Of a stretch of DNA of 64,000 nt, positions 1-13,174 are shown piece after piece. Made by a program: the position numbers and the translations under genes. The stretch's first letter is position 1. Every line of letters begins with the position of its first letter. The stretch is from Sindora glabra (taxonomy: Eukaryota > Streptophyta > Magnoliopsida > Fabales > Fabaceae). The notes beneath the pieces were generated by a model that was not told where the DNA came from, did no database searches, and was given only the letters and a program-made list of their open reading frames with translations. The stretch is from contig CM035229.1 in NCBI GenBank assembly GCA_020226215.1, positions 79,191,343-79,255,342 of the forward strand, written 5' to 3'.

Positions 1-68
1 ACAAGATATGACAAACAATCTTTCCAATGCTTTAAATTCTTAAGCAACAACAAAATTCAACCTTTAAG

Positions 69-343
69 TAGGGGTGCTTAATGAGTCTTTGGCCCGTGAG
101 CCTAGCGGACTTGTCCGTAGGCTTTTTGCGGATCAAACTATTGCGATCCTAAATGAGCTTAGCCCGTGTAGGCCAACCTATAGGTTAAATGGGCTGGCTT
201 ATAGGCCAAAGCCGTTTATAAGGCAAAATTTGTGAATTTTGTGGATTTTTGTATGGATTGGACTAGTTAAAATAGGCTCGCATTTTAGCGAACTGGGCCT
301 AAATGGGTCCAACCTATACAGGTTAGCCCGTTAAGCACCTCTA
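69..343. mobile_element. hAT-type MITE with 8-bp target duplication
   Basis: A 275-bp non-autonomous element. Its ends are inverted: TAGGGGTGCTTAA at the left and the complement of TAGAGGTGCTTAA at the right (one mismatch in 13). It is flanked on both sides by the identical 8-mer CCTTTAAG (61-68 and 344-351). An 8-bp target duplication with TA(G)GGGTG termini is the signature of hAT (Ac/Tip100-like) elements. It contains no reading frame and is clearly more GC-rich than its surroundings. It sits at the 3' side of the decayed gypsy element. A relative lies at 36,439-36,734. Confidence 0.87.
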
Positions 344-425
344 CCTTTAAGCACATGAAAGCAATTTAAAAGAGTAACAATAAATTTATTCTTGGAAACA
401 TTCAAAACATGAAAGCAATAGAAAC

Positions 426-3317
426 TTATAAAAACTTACAACTGAAAACACATAAACTTAGCACAAGAATCTTATCTAAATAAACCAAAATGCATTTATT
501 AAAGGAAATATGCAAAACATGATTTAATAAGTTTATAGGAGTACTTGGTACAATAGATAAACTAAGTATCAAAGCTAACCATTGCTTTATTTTGAAAACA
601 TTTTTCCATGCATTCCTTATTCCAAAGCAAAGTGGATAAAATTCACCTATCAAACCATGCTTAGAAAACATATAAGGATCATGTAACACATCAAGCATAT
701 TATCTAAAGTTTTTTTATATCTAAAATGTTTTTTCAAATTAATTTTTTTTATGATAAAACTTCTAGAAAATATAAAAGAACTAGGCAACTTATCATGCAA
801 ATCCCCTAAAGTTTTTTTAACCTAAAATGCATTATCAAATCATAATCACAAGTTTCTCCAACAAACAAATCATTTAGAGAATTTTTAGGCATAAATAATT
901 CATTTATTTCACATAAAATTTTATTATGCCTAAACATTTCTCTAAAAAGCATTTCTTCACAAACATTAACATTGGAAACAAATTCAACTTTTAAAGAAAT
1001 AACAAAATTATGTGAAGAGATAGCACTATCATAATTATTTACATATAAATTCTTAATGTACTTAAGACTCAACAATATTATATATAAAGAGTCCTTATTA
1101 TACTCAAAACTTAATGATTTATCATGGAAAGTAGGGATAAGAGTATACCTTTGAGCTAAAGCATTATCCACCATATTACTTTTACCTTATTTACATTGGA
1201 TGATACATAGATATGTCTCATGAAATTCCTCATTCTTCGTATGTTTTTCAATCACATGATTTTTATAGGTTTGAGTTAAATTTCTAAAGATGGAGTCTAC
1301 ATAATGTTCTCCTCTCTTCAAAGGTAGTACTTCTTTGGAACTTTCTCTTGAAGGTGCTTGTTAATATTTCTGTAAAAGAAAATTAAAAGCATTTAGAAAA
1401 ATAAATTCAACTTTGTTAGTATTTTCATAAGCTTCTTTGTATAAGATAATTGGTTTATAAATACATAAGGCATATCTCATAGCATTTGTTTTTGCAAATA
1501 CACTCAATTTTTCTATTGCTTTCCTTGGCTCTTCACTTAATTCTTTCTCTTTCTTTCCTTCCTTATAATTACTCTTTGTTTTGTTAGAATTTTTATTTTT
1601 TTCAGTCAACCTTAGTTTTCTCTCCTCTTTTTCACAAGTACTCTATTTCTTTTCACTCACACTTTTATTCTTTTTATCTTTCTCATTTTGCTTTACCCTT
1701 TTTTTCTATTTTTCTTTCTCTTCTCTCTTCTATTATATCATCATTTGATTTTTATAAACTTGTTTTAGAGTTAAAAGCTTGAGAGAGAACTTCTTTCTAT
1801 CTTTGACAAGCTTGTATTTGTTGAGAACAATATCATGAGTAACTATCAAATTGCCATAGTTTTCTAAGCAAAAGATGGTAAGCATACATGGAAACCATAT
1901 TACAAAAAATTTCATCATGGTACCTCTTAATAGAGAAAGAAACTAACACTTGTTTATTCATTTTTAACTTCTTATTTTCATTTAACCATTATAGCATGTA
2001 AGGGATAAGATACTGTAGAGTGAGTAAATTCATCTTTTCAACTAAGGTAATGCTAGCCATATTAGCACAACTCCCACTATCAATGATAACTTAGGAAACC
2101 TTCCCTTAGATGTTACACCTAGTATGAAAAAAGTTTTCTCTTTGATTCTTGCTCTCCTCCTTTATTTACACATTTAAGACTCTCCCACTAACGCACCTCT
2201 ATCAAAAGGATCCTCATTATTCACACTATCTTCATCAGATAACTTATTTTTTTCACATATAGAATCCCATTTTTTATTATCTTTGACCACTATAAATTTT
2301 TTATCTTTACAAGCATTTGAAACACTTAATGTTGGAATGTCTTTGATTCTCTTCAACTTTATTTTTACCTTTAGAAGACTCATCTTTTGATTTTGAAAAG
2401 AAATTGAACTTGAACTTGCTCCCTCTTTCTTCCTTTTTGTCACTCTTTTTTCCCCAAGATTTTCATGGAGAGCTTGATTGTGAGTTACATTTAGATGAGC
2501 TTCTCCTTTTGAGTTGCCTCTCCACTTTTATAGCTAAGTGTACCATCTCTTCCAAGATTACATAATGTTGTAATTATACCACATTAGCAATATCTTTATT
2601 CAATTAATAGAGAAATTTAGCTATAATTGCTTCTTGACTTTGCTTTAGATTGGCTTTAGTTATAGTAATTTCCATCTCATTGTGATAATTTTCAACACTA
2701 TTGGCTTTTTAGATTAGACTTTGCAATTTTTGGTGTAAATTATTTTAGTAATAACTAGGGATGAATCTTCTTTCCATGACAAACTTCAAGTCTTTCTAAG
2801 TTCTAATGGATTTTTCATGCTTTCTCCTTACATTTATCATTAATTTATCCCACCAAGTAATGGTATAATAAGAGAATTCCATGATAGTAAGCTTTACCTT
2901 TTTTTCTTCTGAATAATTGTAGTAATAAAAAATTAACTCCATCTTCTTTTCCCACTTAAAGTATGTTTCTAGATCATTTTTTCTTTGTGATAATGGGATT
3001 TTCATCTTAATACTGCCAATATTAGTATCTACTCTTATGCTTTGCCTATCTCTTTCTTTTCTAAAGTTCCTCATTTCACCTTTTATTTTCTCTCCTTTAT
3101 TTAAGTTATCTAATCTCTCACTTCCTTTCTTAATATTTTCAACTCCTTTATCTCTCACATGCCTATCATTTTGTCTTCTTTCTCTTTCCATCCCTTTAAT
3201 CATTTCATCCATCTTGACAATTTGTGCATTCACTCTTTTAAAGCGTTGAAACATAACTTTTATAGTGAAATCTAGATTCTTAGGTTAGTAAGTATAGTTA
3301 TCACTTCCTCTTGACAT
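426..3317 (-). pseudogene. Ty3/gypsy retrotransposon gag-pol remnant, rearranged
   Basis: The minus strand carries recognisable gypsy pieces. Gag starts near 3317 (MSRGSDNYTY) and holds a retrotransposon-gag domain at 2800-3010, with EWEKK- and WWDKL-like motifs. The aspartic protease core reads IIDSGSCANMAS (about 2040-2085), followed by its C-terminal part at 1733-1900 (VKDRKKFSLKLLTLKQVY). An RNase H tail with the integrase zinc-finger region lies at 806-1240 (GKSNMVDNALAQRYTLI). A reverse-transcriptase segment lies at 426-720, containing WKNVFKIKQ and YLDK in place of YxDD. Stops and frameshifts occur throughout. The RT segment lies downstream of the integrase zinc region, which is the wrong order for one intact element, and most of the RT region is missing between protease and RNase H. 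It is certainly non-functional. Confidence 0.8.
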
Positions 3318-3916
3318 CTTTAATGTTTAAACCTGTAAGAAAGGTTAGATAAAAAGAAAAGTCCTCATAACAGTACACTTTGCACTTGATTTAGTCGTAC
3401 TCATACTCGTGTTTATACTCTAATTTAGGCTTTTACTCTTAAATGAGCTTACACACTTTTACCTTTTTTCACTTTTTTCCTTTTCTCTTTTATGATTCTT
3501 TTAGAACTAAATGACACAATTAGCAAAAATTCAACAATTATGACTATCACTAACTCTAATTGAATGACAACACTAGGTGATAGCTCAACAATATCATGGT
3601 AGCTAGGAATTAATTCAATTAGACTCCAAGAAGGGAGTAACAAAAAAAAAGACTTAAGGATACAAAATAATAGAAAAAAACAATAAAAAATAATTAGAGG
3701 TATTGGTTTAAGAATTTAGATAATTGAAAGAGACAATGAGCAATTATTGTCAAAATGAAAAGTTCAAGTGTGATTAAAGCATATCAATAACTAACAATAA
3801 TAAAAAGAAAATAACTTATTTTCTTTTGATTTTGTTTCACTTTGTTTTTCTTGCCCTTTCTTAGTAAGTTGCTTTTTAATTCACTTACTTAACTTGTTAT
3901 CCTTAGTTTCTTGTTG

Positions 3917-4057
3917 TTTTTCTTCTTGTCACTTGTTTTTGCTTTCTAACTCACTATTACTCAGTACCAAAAATAAGTGACAAGAAGAAAGCATCATTCA
4001 ACATTTGTTTTTTGAATTAACATAACTCACTTATTTTTCTTCTTGTCACTTATTTTT
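3917..4057. repeat. 22-bp perfect inverted repeat plus a third copy
   Basis: The segment AAAAATAAGTGACAAGAAGA (3969-3990) is the exact reverse complement of 4036-4057 over 22 bases, with a loop of 45. A third, nearly identical copy in the same orientation as the second lies at 3917-3940. It falls in the untranslated leader of the gypsy remnant. Confidence 0.7.
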
Positions 4058-4639
4058 TTAACTTCAAACCCTGATTCACCATTCAATACTAGTTATGCTA
4101 ATTGTAAGAGTATTGCACACAATTCAAACTTTATACTTTTTACTTTACTTTAATCAATTACTATATTCAATTATAATACTATAGTGTTGTGCTATTAGAA
4201 TATGGCAATTGATTATTACAAGCTAAACTTTTTATTTTGAACTTTTAACAAACATGTTCAATGTACCTTCCATTCACTATATCAGTACTGATATTTGAAC
4301 CAAATTTTAAGTTCAACGACAAGAAATAACATAAAACAAAGAAGGTAACTAAGTATTAAAATAAATTCAAATTCATAATGACTTGGACAAATTATCAAAT
4401 ACAAAAAGTATAGAATTGAAGAATAATTTAAATTTGACACAAAGATGAATTAAAACATAAAAATTTAACATAAACTAAATCATAGATGAAATAGATATAA
4501 AAATAAAATAAAAATAAGATAGAAATGAAGAATTATGATATGAATTGGTCAATAGTAGCGAGAATAATATGATGAACAATGCGCAAACATCATATGAATA
4601 GTGATAAGAAATTGAAAAAAATTAAACCTGAATTGGAAA

Positions 4640-5300
4640 TCTTGCTCTAAATATCAAATAATATGAAATTATGTTAGATCTATCCTAATTCAGATATACT
4701 CAAAGAAAAAAGAAGGATATCCTTGCCATGCTTAAAAAAAATGAAAAGATTAGAAACAATAAGAGATGAAATTAACACCACAAAGGTTGAATCTCCTTTG
4801 ATAAGCTTTCAAGTTCTTATAAGAACTTAGAAAGGAAACCCTCATAAGCAATTAGATTGCATTATATCAAAATTCAAAATTTCCTTTAATATAGGGTTTA
4901 TGAACAAGTCTCCTTTTACAGCTCTCTAAAATCTTAATCGAAAATTAGGCTTAAATGACACTAAATAGTCCAAAATACTTTAAAATGATCCAATATAAAA
5001 TAAATACAAATTAAAGACCTAAATGCTATATTAAAGTCCAAAATATTAAATAATAAAAAATGAGATGAAATAGTGTTAATTAGGATTATGATTGATGTGG
5101 CATTGACATAGCACCATCTTTCTGATGATGTGACAATGATGTGGATTATGATTAATATGACATTTATATGGCTCCACCTCTTTGATGATACGGCGCCAAC
5201 TTAGTGATGATATGGTATAATTTAAATACACTTCATTAATCTCGTCTAAGCTTATCTCTTTGTAATTGACCTCCTTTAGAATCACATTGCTATATGGTGA
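4640..5300 (-). repeat. possible 5' LTR edge and primer-binding site of the gypsy element
   Basis: On the minus strand, 4641-4662 reads TTTGATATTTAGAGCAAG, resembling the initiator-Met tRNA primer site TGGTATCAGAGC with several transitions. If so, the 5' LTR would lie immediately above this point and extend to an undefined edge before about 5.3 kb. The matching 3' LTR would lie outside the window, so the call cannot be tested here. Confidence 0.3.
5084..5203. repeat. two diverged tandem copies of a ~60-bp unit
   Basis: Two adjacent units both begin GGATTATGATT (5084 and 5143) and share a GATGATGTGRC-like core. They are about 59 bp apart and strongly diverged. Function unknown. Confidence 0.45.
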
Positions 5301-5447
5301 TTATATAGGGTGATTGTAAGACCTTTTCCAAGTTCTTTTTTTAAGTATACAAGCTATTTAAATTAATTATTGAAACTTTTCTTTAGTTCTCTTAATTGGT
5401 ACTTTGTGGTTACCCCTTTTAAGATCACATTAACCTTTTTAAAGCTT

Positions 5448-7085
5448 AGGCTAAATATAGTTTCCTTCCTTTGATTTTCATTTTTGGCTTTAACCCTCCC
5501 TCCAAATTTCATCTTTCAAACATTCCCTTCCTTTGATAGTGATTTTCCATCCATCTCAGTAACGGAAGTGAGAGTCCACATTAACCAAATGTATGTTTTC
5601 AAAATTTAATATATCTTCAAGTATTTTAGAAAGAGCCAATATTCTATTATTTCACTGTCATAATTACCTTTAATGAAACTTGATATTTAAATCTTTTAGA
5701 TAATAGCTATTTTAATTTAATACTTATCATTACAAGAAATTATTAAAAGATTTTCCCTATGTTATATCTTATCTTTCTTTTATTACTTTTTGATAATCAT
5801 TTATTTATTATAAAGATAATCATAATTTAAAGAGTGTGATATTTTATATAATTGTTAATGTCTGTTTAATTTATTTTAACTAACTAGTAATTATTATAAA
5901 TTTATAAGGATAATTCATAATAATATTTTTTTAAAAAAATCAAAGCGTTGAAATCCATAAAATACAAATATGAAATAAAATAAAATTACAAATTTGTTGT
6001 ATTTTTCTTAAAAATTAAATTATCAGGATAATAATGTAACAAATTAACAATTCACTGGATACTAGAATAAGAATGGTAGGTTAATGATGAGCCTATCGAT
6101 TATTGAAAGAAAAAAATGAAATATAAATCTAATAATTCTATAAAGGTATTTTATTTCACCATTTATTAACAATAACATAATAGTCATCACAAAAACACCA
6201 ATGAAACACCAGAAAATTTATAGACAAGAAACAAAGAAAATATAATTACAAAACTACCAAAACATTGAAATAAATAATAAAATTATAGAAAAAAAATTTC
6301 AACTTTTTCAAAGGAATTTTTGCTCTTTTGAGAGTTTCGCCCACCCATCATTCTTCTTCTCCTTCTCCATTAAGATTTCACCTTTTCCCTCTTTTTCATT
6401 AATAATAAGGTTTCTCTTGGACCAAAATATTTTTAATCTTAAGGAAAAGGCTTTGATTTTCAAATCTCACCACTCACTTTTTCTATAAGGAAAGATAGTG
6501 AACTAACAATAAAAAATAAATTGAAATGTGATACAATCACTAAAAAAATGTACAAATTAGATGCAAAATTAACTAAAATTATAGTAAGCTCTCATTTTAT
6601 TTAACAAATTGCGATCAAATCAACAAAAAATCAACAAATAAAAGTAACAAAATCACACCTTTACATGAGATAACTTAGAATAGGATCCATTTAAATATTT
6701 AAAAATTAACTCTCCAAATATGATGAAAAAGATACTCGAAAAATGGTGGCAAAATTAAGAAATTATTGTAACTCTTTCCAAGTATTGGGAAAAAAATAAA
6801 AACATAAATTGAAATAGAAAATTTTAAATTATTTATAGTGCCAAAATCACTGATAAAGAAAGAAGAACACTAAGATAAACTATCTAAGAGAGAAATGTTA
6901 AGAAAGAGATAGTAGAACCTATAGTTTTCTTGAAAATATAAGGATAAAAAGTAAGAAAATGAAGATAACTCTTCATTTAAATATTTTATAAGGGTATTTT
7001 TATTCATAAATATTGTTGTCTACTTCTGTCGGGAGTAAAGGCTAAAATTGAAAATAAAGGAAAGAGGAGTGTATTTAGGTCAAAC
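5448..7085. mobile_element. Mutator-like non-autonomous element, ~1.6 kb
   Basis: The left 50 bases (GGCTAAATATAGTTTCC, then CCTTTGATTTTCATTTTTGG) match imperfectly the reverse complement of 7035-7085 (CCTAAATACACTCC, then CCTTTATTTTCAATTTTAG). Long inverted repeats beginning GGCTAAAT and reading as alternating pyrimidine blocks are typical of plant Mutator-like MITEs. The interior is AT-rich with no coding capacity. A clear 9-bp target duplication was not found, so the exact edges are approximate. The same type of terminus occurs at 45,571-46,085. Confidence 0.5.
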
Positions 7086-7104
7086 CTAAATAGAAGTCAA
7101 TGTA

Positions 7105-7925
7105 ATTTACCTTAAGGTTAATCATAACCTTGTATTCTTTTCTTGTCTAAAAGCTCATAGACAAAGGTATTACCTTATAACCCTCCTCCTTTCTTCTCTT
7201 CCATTTTCCACAACTTATCTTTAATGTAGTGGTACTTGAGATTAAAAGGCAAATAATTTTTGGATAAACTTTTAATTTATTTAAATATTTTTAATTATAT
7301 GAAGAAATTAATCAATTAATTTAAGTATTTAATAAATAATTATTTTAATTAGTTAATTAACTTTCAATTAATTATTTTAAAAAATTTGAAATCTTAACTT
7401 TTTAAAATGATTAATTTATATTTAGTGTAAAAAAGATACTCCTACCCATATTTATATAATTTTTTATGCTTTTGATAATAAGAAAATGTATAAATCAAAA
7501 TTATTTATTCAATAAATTATGATTATTTATTTTAAATAAAAATTAAAAAAGTATGATAAATTATATTAAAACATATACATAATGATAAAAAATATATGAA
7601 TATAATCATATTTTTTCTATTAAATTGTATAAAAAATAAGAGATAATAAATGTTTCATTTCATAGAGAATGATAAACAAACATATGGATAAATTCATTAA
7701 TATTTTATCAAATAATGTCTTTGGAATTAGAAAATAATACATGTGAAGAAAAAATAGTGGCAAAAGATAAGTTGTCATACTTAAATGTGTAATTCATTAA
7801 TATTCTTAATAACAAATATATAAATTTTAAATTTAATTTTAGAAATAATACCATTTTTGATAGCAAAACAAAATTCCTTGGCAAAAGCAAAGGTGATAAA
7901 TAAAAATTTTATTCATGAAATGGCA
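7105..7925. other. AT-rich intergenic DNA
   Basis: No recognisable gene or element was seen. Apparent reading frames here are AT-rich noise without domain signatures. Confidence 0.5.
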
Positions 7926-7930
7926 GAATA

Positions 7931-8103
7931 CTAATTTTAGACAATGATAAAATTCTACATAAAATTCCTTGATGAACACTAATTTTGCACAATGGCAAAA
8001 CTTTGATAAAATTACTTGATAAGGATTGATTATGCACAACAATAAAATTCTGACTAGGGAAGATTTTGAATCTACATAATGACAAAATAAAATTCCTTAA
8101 GGC
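7931..8103. repeat. degenerate 47-bp minisatellite, ~3.6 units
   Basis: Successive units start at 7931, 7979, 8026 and 8072 (spacing 48, 47, 46). Each has the pattern (C/T)TRATTWTGCACAAYRRCAAAA followed by an AAAATTCCTTGA-like end. The units are diverged, so the array is old. The open frames drawn across it are a by-product of the repeat. Confidence 0.6.
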
Positions 8104-8799
8104 ATAAAAGCCCAATAATCATCATAATTTGGCAATTATGAGAAGTTCCATGTGTAAGCATATTCAATTTTTAGTAAAATTTAGTGAAAAAAAAAATCAA
8201 GTATGTTAAGTAAGTTATGTGATTGAAATTTAGGTATAGTTACAATTTTTTTTTCAATTTTTTAAATATGGGTGTATTTTAATATTTTGATATGCTTTTG
8301 AGAATTTCAAAGAATTGGAAAAGTCTATGGTTGAGATTATCATATTTTTATCTTCATTTTGATATAAGATAAAGCTTATTTTGTCTTGGGTATGGAAAAA
8401 ATATTTTATGTCAACTTACAAAAAATATTGTTTCAAAATATTTTTTAATGAGTGAAGTGTCAACGAATTCAAAGGAATAGTTTGACATTATACTTTAGGA
8501 ATAAGTAGATTAATTTATAATTATTTTCTATGCACTTAAAATTATAAATTGAAATATATATATTAAATAAATAAAGTTATTCTTTTTCTTATTCAAAATT
8601 ATTTGACTTATTGATTACATTTAAATATTATTTGCAACATGATAAATATGAGATTTTTTTCTATAAAAACCAAACATATTATAAAAGACTAATAAACATA
8701 TAAGCAAAGTTTTACTTATAGCATTATTTATCATAAATGAAATAACATTTGAAAGGGGAAGGCATAATGTTCAAAACATAAGAACTATTTATAGTATTT

Positions 8800-10800
8800 T
8801 TTTTGTAATAAAATTAGCCACAAAACTTACCTCCCCCTATATATGCTTGACTTAAGGGGATCTTAGTTTAAATAACAATTCCTTGCGGTTTTTAACCAAG
8901 TTGTAGACATCAATAGTTAATGAGTTTGAATTTTATAATATGACCTTTACAATAGATAAAGAATCCAATTTTACTATTATTAGAAGTAGATTCTTATTAT
9001 ATGCTAATAGTAGGCCATCTTTCAAAATATATAATTTGGCCATATAATCTAAACCTACACCTAATCCTTTACTAAATCCAACCACCCATTTCCTAGTACT
9101 ATCTCTAATAATTGCTAAGCATGCTACTAGTCCTGAGTTATTTTTTTATAGCACCATAAGTATTAAGCTTGAAATAAGGAGGAGGTTTCCATCCATTCTC
9201 CCTAACTAATTGTTGAATTTGTATCTTGTTAGATGTCATAATGGCCGAAAATTCGATGGCTTTTGACACAATAGGTTCATTATATCATGATTTCCTTAGT
9301 TATCATTGAAAACTTTCTTATTTCTATTTAACTATAAATGTCAGATTCCAAAGGAGAAAATAGTAGCCTAAAGGACTTTAAGGTTTGGACACCAATAGAT
9401 AAAGACAAATTGTATTTTTAACTAAACAAGAAAATCAAAATGGAAAGAACTAAGACATGGCCCTGGAATTTGAAGGCTATCTTAAAATTTCATGGCCACT
9501 ATACAAAATATAAGTGATAGATTCAATACCACCTATATAGAGTAAACAAAACAATGTGAAATTTATGCCTTTACTAAGTAAAAGGTTTCTTATTGGATTT
9601 TTATTTAAAATAGTTAGCCATAAGAAAATTGTATTTTAAGAAGAGTAGGAACTTTCCAAATTCACATGAATTTCATATTAGGAAAAGGGGAATTTGTTGC
9701 CTTTAAAAAATTATAAATACTTTTAATAGTACATTCTCTTGATTTAAACATTCTCCATATCAATTTATTTTCTTTATCAATCATACTAAAATGAGTTTTG
9801 AATATACCCACAATAATCTCTTTTGTCAAAATAAAAGATAAATCATTTATATCCTAAGTCCCCTATCTAATGAGATCTTTAACATTTAAGCTATTTTCCC
9901 TAATAAACATAGGGCCTTGAATATATTTTCTCAAAGGTTCTAGTGCTATCTAATTGTCATGCCAAAAGTGTATTTTATGACTGTAACCTATTAACCATCT
10001 TAAATTAGTTGAGATAACATTCTTTATGCACTTTAATGCTTTCCATTTTTTAGAACAAGTAGCATTCCTTTTTATTACATCATTCAACTTGATAGGAAGG
10101 TATTTTTCCTTTAAAACTTAAACCTACAAGGCTTGATGACCATTAATGAATTGCCAGACTAGTTTTCTTGGCATAGCAATATTTACTTCAAAAAATTGAT
10201 AAATACTCAAGCCACCTAACCTTTTTGGAAAGGGCACCACGTCTTACCTAACTAAAGCCATTTTTCTATTTGTGGATCTTCCTCATAAATTTTTTTGGAC
10301 AATTTAGTCCAGTTTTACATTAATATTTCTTGGAATTCTAGTACAAAATATATGATATAGAGGAAGGGTAGATAAAACTAATTTAATGAGCACTACTTTC
10401 CTTACTAAAGATAGATGTCTAGAGCTCCAACCTTGAATTCTTTCCTGAAGATTATTAAGCAGAAAATCAAAATCTAATGCCTTATAATTTGCTTTTATAT
10501 TTATTCCCAAGTACTTACATAAATTATGACTATATTTAATACCTAATTTATTACTAATAGCTTCTTTAAAAGGAGGTTGATTATTTTTTGAAAATATACT
10601 CTTAATTTTGCAAAATTAACTTTTAATCCTGATATGTTAGCAAAAGTATTCAAAACATTTTTATTTGTCAAACAATTTTTCAAATTAGCTCTAGTAAAGA
10701 AAATGACATCATTTGCATAAAAAAGATGGGAATATTGTAATCTATATTTGCTTGATTTAATATGATCCTAATTTTTAGACACACGTTAACCAAAATTTAG
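8800..10800 (-). pseudogene. L1-type LINE retrotransposon, 3' half of ORF2
   Basis: Read on the minus strand the order is right for a plant LINE ORF2. The reverse-transcriptase YADD box appears as FYANDVIFF (about 10,705-10,735). Next comes the RT C-terminal/thumb region with LQERIQGWSSRHLSL and LIKLVLSTLPLY (10,304-10,510). A zf-RVT region follows at about 9,600-9,950 (KLIWRMFKSRECTIKSIYNF, IWKVPTLLKIQF). Last is a C-terminal RNase H domain at 8,870-9,150 (IIRDSTRKWVVGFS, LDSLSIVK, VKNRKELL). Stops and frame changes are frequent, and the catalytic ADD is AND. A run of Ts at 8,797-8,806 on the plus strand is where a poly(A) tail would lie. The 5' half (endonuclease) is absent, consistent with the 5' truncation usual for LINEs. 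Confidence 0.8.
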
Positions 10801-10899
10801 TAAGAAACTCCAGAACAATACTTATGATTAAAGACATGCATTGAGGCATATTTAACACCATTTTTATAGAAAACAAAATTCCTTAGGGCATCCCTAGCA

Positions 10900-13174
10900 A
10901 GAGTTGCGCGTTAGACAATCAAAGAATAGTGTTAGTGGTCTCAGCCTTTCCCAAGCCTCTTGTCCTTACTAAGCCACAATCAATCACAACCGCTCAATAA
11001 TACCCACAAACTTTTCTTCATCGGAACCATATTGTTATTTTCCTTTTGTTTTCACGCAAATTATTATTTACGCTGTATTTCATAAAATATAATTTTAACT
11101 GTTCAAATTATATAAATACGTACTTTTACCATTTCATTAAGAAAAAAAGCTTGATATACTATTAAAATAGAAATATATATATATATATTCTGAAGAGTGG
11201 AGTTTACAAAGAAACTCCCCATGCAATTTATTAAAAATAATGACTCCTACGTGTCCTCAGAAGAGTACATATTTGTTAATGGTTGCAATCTTGCATAGAG
11301 CTATATAAACAAAATTAGAACAGACAAGTTCTAAACAAAATGAAATGGTACACGGCCTAGTATGCAAAAGCACAAGGAAAAAGAATCTATCCATCAGAGA
11401 GAATCCAAATTAAGTTGGTGGAGAAAAATATTCCATTCCATAGTCATAAACGATCAACGAAGATGTCAAGTTCCCAGTAATATATACGCACTCCACCATT
11501 AGCTGTTTGGCAAACATCTACGTATTACACATTTATGAACTTGCATTATTATACAGTAATAATGCCAGAATTAACAGTATTTGTTAAAAAATTCAGGGTA
11601 TTTCACATAATTTCAGGGAAAAAAAAATCCTTAAAAGAGGAAGTTTCGTTCATGGCATAATCTGCTTAAGTAAGTTAGCGGTTCAAATTAATTACTTGCA
11701 CCATCACCTCGATTAGATCAATTTGACAAAACAAAAATTGTGGTCGAAACAGCATAATTAAAAAGAGAAGCTGCTAGGCGAAGACATGGAGTATAAATCT
11801 ATAGGTAATCGTATTCGGATTACGACGTAGATGCAGACAAGAAGACTAGTATTGAAAGAGTGAGGGAATTATGTTCGTATTCTTGTTGAACTACGTACAT
11901 ACGGACCTATATAGGACAGATCATCATCGAAATGGGAACCACCAAATTGGCCAATAAATAATAATAGAAATGCTGAAGTTCCAGACACAACCTGGCCTGG
12001 ATGTTGCCACCCCCAGATTCACAACCAACTGGCTGTTCTTTTGATGGTTTCAGACTGTACGATGTAGAATGAGCAGGAAAAAGTTGCTTCTACTTTAATC
12101 GATGATTAAAATTCTATTTTATTCTCCCCTGATATATATCACTTTTACTTTGAAATACAATTTATACTAATTTAATTTTTTAAAATTTAAATTTATATAA
12201 AATTTTAATTTTTTATAAGAATTAAATTGATATAAATTTTACTTTAAAAATAAAATTGATACAACTTAAATATTTTAAAAATTAAAATAAAATTTTAAGC
12301 ACAATATCAAAAAGTTCAACCTATGAAGTGCAGATATAGTATGGATATCAAATATGATGCGATACGAGTGCAAAATGTAATAATTTTAGAAAAAATTAGA
12401 TCATGAATATGGCTGAGATACATACAAAATAAATTTTATATAGAAACACTAATATTCAAAAAATAAAATATACATATTTATCATTAATGTGTAAAAGGAA
12501 ATAGCAAATATACATGATGATGTTTCAATTTTAGGAATAATAAAGATTGATTTTGTGATATATTTATACTCAATTAAATTTGAAAAATTAAGCAAAAGGA
12601 TTTTATTTTTAGTGTTCTCACAAAATACATTTTTTTACAAAAAAAAAATAATAAATTACATCTAAAATAAAACTGTTGATTCCTAATAAAGAAATTGAAT
12701 TTCAGATAATCGGAATTACACTCAAATTTTAAGAGAAAAAAAAAATTTAAGATTTTCATTCTTTTCTATTATGTACCGGGAAGTATTTACCGAATGTCGA
12801 TGTCAAATGTCTGCTGACACAAGTGCTAACAAAATAACGGTGCTTAATCAATGATGACGAATGGCTGACACAAGTATTGGGGCTGATAGGCATATATCCA
12901 TATGCTTAATTTAAGACCAATGACCATAATGATTATAAATTGCTTTATCCATTTTGCTGTCTTCTAATATGGAATATCAAGAGAAAATGCAATTGAAAAA
13001 GGTTAATGTGCTCCAAAATCACAGGAGGCATGCATCCAAACCTTAACTATTTTTGCCGGCAACTATATCAAGAACTTTAATGTAAAATTTCTTGGTGAGG
13101 CTCACAAGTCACAGAGATAGAAAGAACCTCAGTTTATTTACGGCTCTTTGATTGGCTATAACCAAGAAAATAGA
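10900..13174. other. intergenic DNA, no gene recognised
   Basis: Mixed-composition sequence without a convincing coding exon. A TATATAAAC box at about 11,300 lies after an ACGTG core at 11,250, but no open frame follows it. A short (AT)n run lies at 11,173-11,189. The part from about 13,090 to 13,174 would be the 3' untranslated region of the SPPL pseudogene on the minus strand. Confidence 0.4.

Noticed and set aside
10900..11000. GC-richer block considered for a tRNA or small RNA gene
   Set aside because: No cloverleaf or A/B box arrangement could be drawn.
11240..11350. ACGTG core plus TATATAAAC box, promoter-like
   Set aside because: The following ATG opens only a few codons and no downstream exon is recognisable.
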